A stretch of 64,000 nt of DNA, from NCBI RefSeq assembly GCF_000190415.1, contig NZ_AEWF01000005.1:1-64000 (forward strand), in the 5' to 3' direction. The notes beneath the pieces are model-generated. The model saw only the letters and a program-made list of their open reading frames with translations, was not told where the DNA came from and ran no database searches. The stretch comes from Candidatus Odyssella thessalonicensis L13 (GTDB taxonomy: Bacteria > Pseudomonadota > Alphaproteobacteria > Paracaedibacterales > Paracaedibacteraceae). This document shows positions 47,501 to 56,594 of the stretch, in pieces; positions within the stretch are counted from its first letter, which is position 1, and every line of letters starts with the position of its first letter. The position numbers and the translations under genes are program-made.

Positions 47501-47966
47501 GAACCATCCCATAATAGGGTGGATATTATTCCACTTAGCTAGGACTTACAAAGCTCTTGGCAAGCATCAAGAATCTCATAAATTATTTGATAAAGTTCTT
47601 GAAATCTATGATAAGGGTTCCTGGGAAGAAAATATTGAAACAGCTTGTTTAATGAGAGATACGGCCGAAATCTATCTTGAAAAGAATCGGCTAGATGATG
47701 CAGAAGATTTTATCAAGAGGTCTTTAAACATTCTTGCACATCGTAACCATATTGAGACTTATAAATCTCTTGAAGTATTAGGGGAAATATATTTCAAAAG
47801 ATCGTTATATGCCAAAAGCTATAAGGAGAGACAAGATCTACAAAATCAAGCTCTCAATCAATTTACCGCAGCAATAAAAATGATAGAACAGCATTTTCCC
47901 AAAACTTCTTCTCACATTCAAAGGCTTCACTCTAAAATTAAAAGATTACAGGAAGAAAGAACATGA
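44505..47966 (+). CDS. LuxR-type HTH / NB-ARC NTPase / TPR regulator, membrane-anchored (lasso locus 2)
   Basis: 1153 aa, same architecture as the protein at 888-4340. LuxR-type HTH at about 25-85 (FTPREIDIIACLL, SVSPKTVINHIRNIMLKLE). A middle region without a known fold. Membrane span near 306-325 (WLWLSAFLILCILSLGRLV). P-loop LIGIGGAGKTT at 381-391, Walker B WLLIYDN, GKIILTT, and FPLDVSTAAYYLKATNISYE shared nearly word for word with regulator 1. TPRs cover about 790 to the end. It is divergent from lasso operon 2, with 318 bp between its start and the first precursor start. A role in switching that operon on is inferred from position and from the repeated arrangement. Confidence 0.88.
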   Translation: MSLNEYISPENVYLDSLAKINEIKFTPREIDIIACLLNARRTSKIASLLSVSPKTVINHIRNIMLKLECNSQEGIIDFIERSRKIPLLRKHYAHLLLNSAFKKSLKEISKLNCKLKVAYKIIYWSDHKAYTQFVLRLEKDLKSAAFNVSVEARDKFTSLQDLISDSQEQAHYIHIVENTEPVDTETSPLLKGQEQPQPLPLQNMSCSHFVFLREKENKGISQEIRNSSYIYITEQDGYFAACFSIMEKLLPQSELEKIKAAFKEQYETVKVYDSPDSSQLPQENEDIGKDKNSFRYKLSEAISTPKWLWLSAFLILCILSLGRLVSYISDDNSIRSDLPIPIDNILLQRSQLKTKIEELFKDQQDIKTVALIGIGGAGKTTLARQFALSQKLPVIWEINAETQESLRSSFEQLAYALSQTDEEKKVLREVQSIKNSEEREKKIIQLVKVYLRLRPDWLLIYDNVKQFNDIHRHFPSDPNIWGKGKIILTTQDSHIQNNNHIHLTIQVGELSHEEKLKLFCKIMYNAPPSSLSKAEKFKHNEQAKEFLDNLSPFPLDVSTAAYYLKATNISYEEYLSRLNESNSEFIEIQENVLKESTGYPKTRYRIVSLSLNDFVHKQNDFVDLLLLISLLDSQNIPRDLLDLYKGGLVVDNFIYNLKKYSLISAPLGKSTTPLSHLSIHLSIQGISLAYLRGFLKLNKDSVLLKQSVSVLEDYVDRVIEQEDFSQMQTMAGHLEKLLNYRDLLTDFSQGLLRSRLGCIYYFLNNDKSRPVLKDSLKNFRVAGLKVLSSEEEVKVARSFLHIGVVYTELRLYKEAQELLEKAAKIYRDGKLKNEVELSWVLSHLGNLYRRQGNYEKAREYLEESVRLNKQYSSDGKRMVRSLSCLGSVYKGLGSYQKSIEILEESLRLCRKYYPEDHFRIGRVLKSLGNLYRRLGDYKQAKKYLENSLLIYKKYFPENHINIGLTLAYLGNCLRELGEFEKSRDYLEQSLKIHREHFHENHPIIGWILFHLARTYKALGKHQESHKLFDKVLEIYDKGSWEENIETACLMRDTAEIYLEKNRLDDAEDFIKRSLNILAHRNHIETYKSLEVLGEIYFKRSLYAKSYKERQDLQNQALNQFTAAIKMIEQHFPKTSSHIQRLHSKIKRLQEERT

Positions 47967-48031
47967 GTATTCTATATGATAATACCAAACTCTGTAAGTC
48001 TTAAATATTTGATAAAAAGGATAATAAACTT

Positions 48032-51000
48032 ATGCAAGACAATTCCAATAATCAAGCTTTGAGTTTCTCCTCTCATCGGCCCTGGGTCAGAGTAGGATCT
48101 TTATTAGCCTTAATAGATTATATCGGCCAAATGGCTTGTCATGTATTAATCATAAGCGGTTTATCATTAGTTCCCCTAAGCTCTTTAAAGGCAATGGAGC
48201 AGGAAAATCCTGCTCAATATTTTCATTCTAATCCGAACTATTACTATATCGATGAAGATACAGAGAGTAGAGGTATCCCACCACGCCGTCCAACAGATTC
48301 ATTCTCCTTACAATCTCATCAGATAAAACCTGCCGGGATGATTCCTTCTCTCTCCTCTTCCTCTTTAGTTCCTGAAGAGACTTTAGAGCCTCCGGTAGCG
48401 GCGCCGAGTGGGCAAGGTTCCCCACAGTCAACAAGTTTTTATAAGGATTCTGATCATCTCTTGACGCATGAATTCTGGAAAGATAAGGACCTTTCAGACA
48501 GATTAAAACGAATTAAAACTGATATAGAAGAGTTAAAGAAAAAAATTATAAATCATAAAACAAATTCAATCGAGATTAATGAATTTTTAGAAAAATATAA
48601 AAAGCTTCTCAAATGTTCAGAATGTGAAGCTGATTTCACTCTGATAGGATGTGACCTCCATTTCATGTCAGAAAATGACATGCCTAAAGATTTAGGCCCC
48701 GACCACACACCAGCGATAATACAATTGGAAGATCACACATATGACCTTGAAGATCACACATATGATCTTCTTGTGAATACTTCAAGTGGTGATATTAAAC
48801 GTATCCCCGCTCCAGAGGAAATGGATTTAAACACCTTAAATGCTTTTTTTCAAAAATATCCCCCACAAAGCAAGCAGTTTTTAGCCTGGAATGATCCTCT
48901 AATGCAATATCTCACTTCGAAAGGAGGACACCACCCTTTTATACCGGTCCATCAGGGTCAAACAGCTAACTTTTCTCTCAGACATATAAAGGGAGGGAGT
49001 GGTTGCGATCTTGCTATCTTATCTCGGGATGGAGTTAATTTCATAGCAATAAAAAATTTTAATGATATAGAGGAAGGAATGAGTGAGCTATTATACTCTC
49101 TTGTCGCTTTGGATATTAACCCGGCCCCCCAAGAGCTCAAAATGGCTAGAGTATACGATGCGATCATCTATCCTGAAAATTGCCTAAATCTCATAATGGA
49201 AGGGGCCAACACTCATGTCATTCATTATTATCTCTCCACGGATTTAGCCGAAAGTGTCGTCAAAGCATGCGCTAACTATTTTGCTCAATTTCATCTCAAA
49301 AATAATAATAATAAAAATATTGATGGAGGAAGATACATCCATCATGTAGCACGAGCAGCTAAAACTTTAAAAGGTAATCCATTAAAAGGGGAAAACCAAG
49401 AAAAGCCGGCCCTTTACTTGTTAAAGGGAAAGCAATGGACTGAAAATAATCTTAAAGACCTTCAGTCGTCCAATATCATTCGTTCACTCTCTGAGCAAGA
49501 GCAAGAAAACTTTGCCCATTTAGTAAAAAGAATCTGTGATAAGTTTGAAAGCAATTGCAATAAGATCTTTAGATCTTTAAATTCTGAGGATAGAGAGGAA
49601 CAAGAATTATACTTTCTGACGCTAACTCATGGGGATGCTCATGGGAATAACTTTTTTTACAATAATGATGAAAAAATTAATGGCTATGAAATAAGTAAAG
49701 ATTCTTTTAAGCGCGTTACCATGATTGATGTTGGTAAGGTTGCAAGAACATATGGTCAGATTGGTGATCCCGCAGAAGATATAGGACGGTTCGTAGGCTC
49801 CTTATGGGATTGGTATTTTCTACAAAATTTTACAGAATCGCAAGAGCTTAAATACTATGGGAAAATAGAATTTCTGGAAAACCAATTTGTCAAAACATAC
49901 TTGCAAAACATATGTAGTCACATTTCTACAGAAGAAAAACAAGAAAGATTTGAAGAAATTTTTAAGGAAAACTGTAGTTTTTATAAACTTCGTTTTTATA
50001 GAGCAATTTTCAACTTTACAAAGAATAAGGATGAAAAAAAAGATAAAGAGATAAAGAAAAGAGTTTTAAAATCGTGGATGAACGAGAAGGCCAATGTAAA
50101 GTTGCTTTCACAAAATCTTTCCCACCCAATTGTTCTTAAAAAAGAATCCAAGGATCGTTTGTGGATACCAGTTGCTGGTAAGGTGATCAGTCGGTTGCCT
50201 GATCGGCCCATAGGATTTGTTGAGAGCGCAGCTGAAAGTGCAGACAAAAGCTACCTTACCCTCGTATGGGAAGATCTTCACCATACAGGTACTGCAACCC
50301 TATCTTCTCAAGCTGCCATTGCAGGCATGGGGGGTATTGGTAAGACTTCTTCGGCTTTAGAATACGCATATGAAGCTTTAGAGAATAACGCTTATGACTT
50401 AGTCTACTGGTTGTTAAGTGAGACAGAAATTTCTCTAATGAAAGGGTACAGGGATTTACTCATAGATATGGGAGTTCTGCTTAATGATGAAGCTGATGAG
50501 CGTATTGTCGAGTTGATTAAAGAGTATATACCGCGCCAAGGTAAGTGCTTGCTGATTTATGATAACGTGCCCACACCCGATTTTTTAAAGGATAAGACCC
50601 CTACGGGTGCCCATATTTTAATAACTTCTCGATATAGGCATGGCTGGGGCAAACCACCCATCAATCTAGAGGTATTCCGTTCAGAGGATTCTGTAAAATA
50701 CTTGCTAAATACAATAGGACTGGATGAGACTACTCCAGATAATCAAAAGAAAGCGAAGGAACTTGCGCGCGAGTTAGAGCACTTTCCGCTCGCCTTATCT
50801 CATGCTGCACATTATATCAAGTTGAGCAAAGGGAACTCTGTATTTGGAGATCCTCTTGCAAGGTACCTGCAGGAGCTCAAAAAAGAGTCTACGGTTCATT
50901 TCGAAGAGCATCAGAACCCTTTTAGAGAAGATGAACTAGAGATGACTTATGAAAACTTAATTGGCAAGACGCTCCGTATGGCAAGAAAACAGATTTCTAA

Positions 51001-53869
51001 CTCAGCACAGGAACTTCTAGTGTATTGCTCTTACCTTGATCCCACTTCCATTGTAGAGGATATTTTCTTAGGATCAATGGAAAAAGAAGCTCTGGATCTT
51101 GCTTTCAAGGAACTTTGTTCTTTCTCCCTTATCAAATCATCGCAGCAATCTTATTCCATTCACCGGTTGGTACAATTGGTCATCCGCCAAGAACAGGAGA
51201 CAGCTTTTTCTCATCAATTGCTAAAAAAAAGCACTTTGCATGACCAAAAATTCCTTGAGGGTATGGAATCACAGGGACAACAGGTCGTCGAAGAGGTTTG
51301 CAAATTATTTTTAAAAAAAGCAGAAGGGTTATTCAAAACAGATTCTAATAATTCGGAGTTACGCGAAATTACCTCTAAATATCTACCACATGTATTGACA
51401 TTGCTTAAGCATTCAAAACGCTTAAATATAACATCACAAAAATCTGATTATCTTGAACTGGCTGGAAAAATTTTATATTTTATCGGAGCCAATTCTATGC
51501 TGTCAGTAGTACTTACTGTAGATTCAGAAAATGAGAAGGTTAAGGAGCGCATACAGCGTGTATTAGAGCAAGGAAGAGTTTCATTTGAAGATCTTAGAAA
51601 ACAGAGCAATTTAGAAGCTTTAGAATGGCTTTTGAAAATCGCTAAACAAAGTAATTCCAGTGTCCAGTACGCTATTGGAGTTTGCTATTATTATGGTCAC
51701 TGGGTGCCTCTAAGCCATAAAAGAGCCCTTAAGTGGCTCACCAGGGCCGCTGAGCAAGGAAATTTAGATGCATTATCTATTCTCGGCTATATATGCGCGA
51801 CTGGTGAAGGCGCTGCCAAAGATGAGGATAAAGCTATAAGATTATATACTAAGGCGGCAGAGCAAGGAAATGCCTCCGCGCAGTCTAATCTCGGCTTGAT
51901 GTATATGAACGGCCAAGGCGTTGACAAAGATGATACCAAAGCCGCTTATTGGCTGGCCAAGGCTGCAAAGCAAGGAAATGCCTTCGCGCAAACTAATCTC
52001 GGCGCGATGTATGGGAAGGGTCAGGGAGTCAAGCAGGATGATACCAAAGCTATAGAATGGTATACCAAGGCTGCTCAGCAAGAAAATGCAGGGGCACAAT
52101 ATAATCTAGGCGTAAGTTATCTAAGTGGGCAGGGTATCGAGCAGAATTATGGCAATGCCTTTTATTGGCTCACCAAGGCTGCAGAGCAAGGAATTGCAGA
52201 CGCACAATATACTCTGGGCTTGATGTATTTGAAGGGGCAGGGGATAAAACAGGATGATACCAGAGCTAAAGATCTTTTTATTCAGGCTGCGGAGCAAGGA
52301 AATGCAGATGCACAAAATAATCTCGGCTTGATGTATGCAAATGGACGGGGTACAGAACAGGATTATGCTAAAGCCATATATTGGTTGGGTAAAGCTGCTC
52401 AGCAAAGAAATGTAAATGCGCAATTTATGCTCGGTTTGATGTATGCGAGTGGGAGGGGAGTAGAGCAGGATTATACTAACGCCGCTTATTGGTTGGGTGA
52501 GGCTGCTCAGCAAGGAGACCCAGATGCGCAACTTAGGCTCGGGTTTATGCATCTAAACGGCTTAGGTGTTGACATGAATGGGGAAAAAGCTATTGATTGG
52601 TTAACTCGTGCAGGAGAGCAGGGAAATTTAGAAGCACAAAATAGTCTCAGTCTGATGTATCTGAATGGGCAAGGGGTAAAACAGGATGATACCAAAGCCG
52701 CTTACTGGTTCATCGCGGCTGCTCAGCAAGGAGATTCTGATGCGCAATTTAGGCTCGGTTTCATGTATTTGAACGGTCGCGGTGTTGGTAAGGATGAGGA
52801 CCAAGCTATCGTTTGGTTCCTTAAGGCTGTAGAGCAGGGGAATGCATATGCGCAATTAAACCTCGGCTTGATGTATGCGAATGGTCAGAGTGTCAAGCGA
52901 GATTATGCCGAAGCCATAAATTTGTACACCATGTCTGCGGAGCAAGGAAATGCATGCGCGCAATTTAGTCTTGCCCTAATGTATGAGAAAGGCGAGGGGG
53001 TTGAACAGAATGAAGCTAGAGCCATAGAAATATATAACAAAGCTGCTCAGCAAGGATTGGAATCTGCACAAACTCACCTAGCAGAGATGTATCTCTATGC
53101 TCAAAGAGAAAAACAAGATTATGTTAAAGCTACTTATTGGTTTACCAAACTTGCGGAGCAAGGAAATGCGGATGCACAATATCATCTTGGCCAGATGGAT
53201 CTTAATGGTTGGGGCATAACAAAGAACCTAGAAAAAGCATATAAGCGTTTCGGTAAAGCCGTCCAAACAGCGATGAGATCTGAGTCGAAGTATGATCAAG
53301 TTCTCCTCGGGAATCTCTATTTAAACGGTTGGGGTACTGTTCAAAACTATGAGGAGGCTTTTAAATGGTATAAGAAAGTAGCTGATCAAGAAGGGGCAGA
53401 AGGGCAAGCTCAAGTTGGCGGTATGTACAAAGAAGGTTGGGGCGTTCTGCAAGATCTTCAAGAAGCCCTACAGTGGATCCAGAAAGCAGCGACTCAAAAT
53501 GATCAAACAGGTCAGTATTATCTAGCACTCTTGTATAGAGATGGTGAAGGTATTCAATCGAATGATGCTTATGCCCTTGATGGACTGCGGAATGCTGCAA
53601 AACAAAGTGTACGGGCTGATATAAGAGCCAGTGCGCAGTATACATTAGGATGGATGTATGAGAATGGCCGCGGCGTTGATAAAGATCTCGAAGAAGCTTC
53701 TAAGTGGTATAAGCTAGCAGAAAGAGGTTGTCCTGCCCATGCCCTTTATTCGCTTGGCCGCATGTATGAATATGGTTTGAATGTTGATCTCAATCTTGGT
53801 ACAGCCATTGAATGGTATAAGAAAGCCGCAGAATTACATTACTTTCCCGCCAAACAAAAGCTGAGCTAA
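48032..53869 (+). CDS. Phosphotransferase-like / NB-ARC / Sel1-repeat giant protein
   Basis: 1945 aa. A hydrophobic segment near 22-50 may be a signal or anchor. Residues about 310-620 resemble an APH/choline-kinase-like fold, with LTHGDAHGNNFFY near 529 (Brenner-type HGD-xxxx-N) and MIDVGKVARTYG near 563 (the metal-binding Asp). Residues 745-1050 are an NB-ARC-type NTPase with AGMGGIGKTSSALEYAY near 763, CLLIYDNV near 838 and ITSRYR. From about 1205 to the end there are around 20 Sel1 repeats of 36 residues (AEQGNADAQNNLGLMYANGR and similar). It follows regulator 2 by 65 bp on the same strand. The combination of a kinase-like domain with a STAND NTPase and Sel1 repeats is unusual. Function is unknown; a defence or effector role are both possible. 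Confidence 0.85.
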   Translation: MQDNSNNQALSFSSHRPWVRVGSLLALIDYIGQMACHVLIISGLSLVPLSSLKAMEQENPAQYFHSNPNYYYIDEDTESRGIPPRRPTDSFSLQSHQIKPAGMIPSLSSSSLVPEETLEPPVAAPSGQGSPQSTSFYKDSDHLLTHEFWKDKDLSDRLKRIKTDIEELKKKIINHKTNSIEINEFLEKYKKLLKCSECEADFTLIGCDLHFMSENDMPKDLGPDHTPAIIQLEDHTYDLEDHTYDLLVNTSSGDIKRIPAPEEMDLNTLNAFFQKYPPQSKQFLAWNDPLMQYLTSKGGHHPFIPVHQGQTANFSLRHIKGGSGCDLAILSRDGVNFIAIKNFNDIEEGMSELLYSLVALDINPAPQELKMARVYDAIIYPENCLNLIMEGANTHVIHYYLSTDLAESVVKACANYFAQFHLKNNNNKNIDGGRYIHHVARAAKTLKGNPLKGENQEKPALYLLKGKQWTENNLKDLQSSNIIRSLSEQEQENFAHLVKRICDKFESNCNKIFRSLNSEDREEQELYFLTLTHGDAHGNNFFYNNDEKINGYEISKDSFKRVTMIDVGKVARTYGQIGDPAEDIGRFVGSLWDWYFLQNFTESQELKYYGKIEFLENQFVKTYLQNICSHISTEEKQERFEEIFKENCSFYKLRFYRAIFNFTKNKDEKKDKEIKKRVLKSWMNEKANVKLLSQNLSHPIVLKKESKDRLWIPVAGKVISRLPDRPIGFVESAAESADKSYLTLVWEDLHHTGTATLSSQAAIAGMGGIGKTSSALEYAYEALENNAYDLVYWLLSETEISLMKGYRDLLIDMGVLLNDEADERIVELIKEYIPRQGKCLLIYDNVPTPDFLKDKTPTGAHILITSRYRHGWGKPPINLEVFRSEDSVKYLLNTIGLDETTPDNQKKAKELARELEHFPLALSHAAHYIKLSKGNSVFGDPLARYLQELKKESTVHFEEHQNPFREDELEMTYENLIGKTLRMARKQISNSAQELLVYCSYLDPTSIVEDIFLGSMEKEALDLAFKELCSFSLIKSSQQSYSIHRLVQLVIRQEQETAFSHQLLKKSTLHDQKFLEGMESQGQQVVEEVCKLFLKKAEGLFKTDSNNSELREITSKYLPHVLTLLKHSKRLNITSQKSDYLELAGKILYFIGANSMLSVVLTVDSENEKVKERIQRVLEQGRVSFEDLRKQSNLEALEWLLKIAKQSNSSVQYAIGVCYYYGHWVPLSHKRALKWLTRAAEQGNLDALSILGYICATGEGAAKDEDKAIRLYTKAAEQGNASAQSNLGLMYMNGQGVDKDDTKAAYWLAKAAKQGNAFAQTNLGAMYGKGQGVKQDDTKAIEWYTKAAQQENAGAQYNLGVSYLSGQGIEQNYGNAFYWLTKAAEQGIADAQYTLGLMYLKGQGIKQDDTRAKDLFIQAAEQGNADAQNNLGLMYANGRGTEQDYAKAIYWLGKAAQQRNVNAQFMLGLMYASGRGVEQDYTNAAYWLGEAAQQGDPDAQLRLGFMHLNGLGVDMNGEKAIDWLTRAGEQGNLEAQNSLSLMYLNGQGVKQDDTKAAYWFIAAAQQGDSDAQFRLGFMYLNGRGVGKDEDQAIVWFLKAVEQGNAYAQLNLGLMYANGQSVKRDYAEAINLYTMSAEQGNACAQFSLALMYEKGEGVEQNEARAIEIYNKAAQQGLESAQTHLAEMYLYAQREKQDYVKATYWFTKLAEQGNADAQYHLGQMDLNGWGITKNLEKAYKRFGKAVQTAMRSESKYDQVLLGNLYLNGWGTVQNYEEAFKWYKKVADQEGAEGQAQVGGMYKEGWGVLQDLQEALQWIQKAATQNDQTGQYYLALLYRDGEGIQSNDAYALDGLRNAAKQSVRADIRASAQYTLGWMYENGRGVDKDLEEASKWYKLAERGCPAHALYSLGRMYEYGLNVDLNLGTAIEWYKKAAELHYFPAKQKLS
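51700..53860 (+). repeat. Tandem 108-bp Sel1-coding repeats
   Basis: The 3' third of the giant gene is built of about 20 units of 108 bp (36 codons) with strong DNA similarity, such as recurring GCTGCTCAGCAAGGA and GGCTTGATGTATG. The units can recombine, so copy number is likely to vary between strains. Confidence 0.8.
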
Positions 53870-53870
53870 G

Positions 53871-53955
53871 GCGTAGGGTATAATCCTTACTAATTGGTGC
53901 TTCTTTAGTCTAGACCTTCCTACAAATCTTCTATAGCTGCTCAGGCCATACCATC
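53871..53955 (+). repeat. 3'-flank repeat, copy 2
   Basis: Matches 24368-24453 over about 80 bp (GGGTATAATCCTTA to GCTCAGGCCATACCA) and likewise begins directly after a repeat-protein gene. The rest of 53956-54318 shows no gene and no trace of the missing front part of nrdA. Confidence 0.6.
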
Positions 53956-54318
53956 AGAACCTAAAATAATTATGGAGTGGTTCTTCAAGGGCTCATTAGA
54001 GAAACACTTTAAAACTGATACAAGAGAGGGTGATCTGTTTTATCCTTATCCTGGGAGTCCAGCTTTCATCCCTACATTAAATTTGCCCTGCTTTATTCAT
54101 AAGAAATAATTTTTAAGTAAGTTCACAATTTTGCCCCATTTCAAAATTATTATTTAAGACAGCCGTAGGGTAGGAAGGGGGGAGTTATTACCCATAAAAG
54201 AAAAAGGAGCCTTAATCTTTCTGCAGAGATAGGGGGCCAGCGAATGTATGCCATCACATAATAATTTCTCTATACCATTTATATTACATAGATTATATAA
54301 CTTATTAAGTGACAGAGT

Positions 54319-55266
54319 TTGTTATGCTTAAGAGAGTTTAAGAGGGGGAATGATCGCACCGCTGTATGTTGCTTATCTTCTCTTAATGTGGAAACGTGGG
54401 ATGAATGGCAAGATCACCCCCTCATTGTCGAAGATATCTTAAGGTTTCTTGATAATGTTCTTCAAGTTTTTATCGACAATGCTCCGGATTCAATGAACTC
54501 AGCAAAATATTCCGCCATGCGTGAAAGATCGATCGGACTTGGTGTGATGGGTTTCCACTCTTTATTACAGGCGAAAGGAATACCATTTGAAAGCGCCTTA
54601 GCAAAATCCTTCAATTTGAGAATTTTCAAGCACCTTAGGCGCGCTGCAGATGCAGCCTCCATCGTTCTTGCTGAAGAACGAGGATCATGCCCAGATGCAG
54701 CAGAATTCGGATACAAGACACGCTTCAGCCATAAGCTTGCAATTGCTCCGACTGCATCCATCAGCATTATTTGCGGCGGCACAAGCGCAGGAATTGAACC
54801 GATTCCCGCAAATATATACAATCACAAGACTCTATCAGGGAATTTTATAGTCAAAAATAAATATCTTGAAAAACTCTTGGAGAAGAAAGGATTAAATACT
54901 GACACTACCTGGCAGTCAATCATTGAACATGAAGGATCTGTTCAGCATTTAAACGGCTTAAGTGAAGAGGAAAAAAGCATTTTTAAAACTGCTTTTGAAA
55001 TTGATCAACGTTGGTTAATTGAATTCGCTTCTAATAGAGCCTCTTATATTTGTCAGGGGCAGTCTCTGAATCTTTTTCTTCCATCTGACATCAATAAATG
55101 GGATTTATTGATGCTTCACTGGACCGCATGGCAAAAAGGAGTCAAAAGTTTGTACTACTGTCGTTCTAAATCAGTTCAACGAGCTGAGTTTGCGGGATCA
55201 AAGAAAAAACAACCTCCTCTCTCGCAGCAAACGACCAACTATGAAGAATGTCTTTCTTGCCAATAG
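54319..55266 (+). pseudogene. nrdA: Class Ia ribonucleotide reductase alpha subunit, C-terminal half only
   Basis: 315 aa that match the end of NrdA: DRTAVCCLSSLNVETW, ERSIGLGVMGFHSLL, APTASISIICGGTSAGIEPI, the SLYYCRS segment with the radical-transfer tyrosine pair, and the C-terminal ECLSCQ with the redox cysteines. Real similarity begins near 54345. The first half, with the specificity site and the active-site cysteine before CLEI-type sequence, is absent. No good start codon exists (a TTG at 54319). It lies 9 bp upstream of nrdB. A complete copy must exist elsewhere, or the missing half must be encoded separately, if the cell makes its own deoxynucleotides this way. Confidence 0.85.
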
Positions 55267-55275
55267 GAATATACC

Positions 55276-56364
55276 ATGACAAAAAACTACAGCGACCAAG
55301 ATCCCATCAATTTAATTAACACAGGTCAAATTGGCTTACTTGAGTCGTCAGGGACTTATGATATTGACCGTTATGCCTGGGCTTATCAAGCCTGGAAGAA
55401 GCAGCAACAAGTTCACTGGATTGGCGAAGAAATCCCCCTTGGCGAAGATCTTAAAGATTGGGCATCAGACCGCTTAACAGAGGAAGAACGTCATTTGCTA
55501 ACCCAAATATTTCGCTTTTTCACCCAATCAGATATTGAGGTCAGTGATAATTACTTCAAACGTTATATCCCCATATTTCAGCCCCTAGAAGTTCAAATGA
55601 TGATGGCAGCATTTACTAATATGGAAACTGTGCATATAGATGCTTATGCTCTGCTTCTTAAAACACTTGGGATGCCGAAAACAGAGTTTTCTGCCTTTAA
55701 AGACTACACAGCCATGACGGCCAAAGCTGATTACATGCACACCTTTGGAACACGAACCTGCGCGGATGTCACCAGAACGCTGGCAATGTTTGGTGCCTTT
55801 ACCGAGGGTCTGTCCTTATTTGCAAGCTTTGCCATGTTAATGAATTTTCCACGCTTCAACAAAATGAAAGGGATGGGGCAAATTGTTTCTTGGTCTGTCC
55901 GCGATGAAAGCCTTCACTGCGAGAGTATTATACGCCTTTATCACGAGTGGACAAAGGAGACTGGGACTCTAACTTCAAGTGTCAAAGATGATATTATAGA
56001 CGTTGCCAAAACAATCGTAAGGCTCGAAGATAAATTTATTGAGCTCGCCTTTGCTTTAGGAAATGTTAACGGAATGACCCTGGAAGACATGAAAAATTAT
56101 GTCCGATACATCTGTGACTGGCGATTAATTCAGCTTAAACTACCAACTTTATATGGCTATTTTACTTGGGAAGGTGTTGACTATAGACAACTTAGGGAAC
56201 ATCCTTTACCCTGGCTGCCCCTTGTTTTAAATGGCGTCGAACATACAAATTTCTTTGAAAACAGAGCCACTGAATACTCCAAAGCAGCGACACAGGGTGA
56301 ATGGAGCGGAGAATCTGGTGTCTGGACAAGATTTGACCAGCTTCAATCTTTAAAAGCATCCTAG
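55276..56364 (+). CDS. nrdB: Ribonucleotide reductase beta subunit
   Basis: 362 aa, full length. It supplies the diiron-tyrosyl radical to NrdA. Visible ligands and motifs: SDIEVSDNY near 97-105, TNMETVHIDAY (Glu, His and radical Tyr spaced as in class Ia), and DESLHCESI for the second half of the metal site. An AGGAATA site precedes the ATG. Unlike the upstream nrdA piece it shows no damage. Confidence 0.95.
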   Translation: MTKNYSDQDPINLINTGQIGLLESSGTYDIDRYAWAYQAWKKQQQVHWIGEEIPLGEDLKDWASDRLTEEERHLLTQIFRFFTQSDIEVSDNYFKRYIPIFQPLEVQMMMAAFTNMETVHIDAYALLLKTLGMPKTEFSAFKDYTAMTAKADYMHTFGTRTCADVTRTLAMFGAFTEGLSLFASFAMLMNFPRFNKMKGMGQIVSWSVRDESLHCESIIRLYHEWTKETGTLTSSVKDDIIDVAKTIVRLEDKFIELAFALGNVNGMTLEDMKNYVRYICDWRLIQLKLPTLYGYFTWEGVDYRQLREHPLPWLPLVLNGVEHTNFFENRATEYSKAATQGEWSGESGVWTRFDQLQSLKAS

Positions 56365-56411
56365 ATTATCGGCACTGATGCTACCGTCTTAGATGTCAAT
56401 ACACTGGCTTT

Positions 56412-56560
56412 GTTGCAAAAACTTATAAAGGTTAGGAGATAGTATGAAGCTTTGGTATTTAGATGGCATAAACACCGAATTGCCTTTCAACGGCCCTAAT
56501 AAGGAAGGCAGGAGGAACGTCTATTTTGTTCCTTCTCAACAACTTGACGACACCCTTTAG
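56412..56560. other. Possible IS remnant
   Basis: The left side has GGCTTTGTTGCAAAAAC, an IS6-like end. The right side has CAACTTGACGACACC, which resembles the right end of the 837-bp IS (AACTTGACGATGCC). The 150 bp between encode nothing clear. It may be a scrap left between nrdB and the oppositely oriented cluster. Confidence 0.35.
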
Positions 56561-56594
56561 GCTTTTCAATAACAAGTTGATTGAATTATACATA

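Noticed and set aside
51700..53860. Regular repeats that might suggest a CRISPR array
   Set aside because: The units are 108 bp, contiguous and encode Sel1 repeats in one open frame.
53956..54345. An intron or intein interrupting nrdA
   Set aside because: No nrdA front part, intein motif or intron-like fold was seen upstream, and the downstream similarity starts without a splice-like border.
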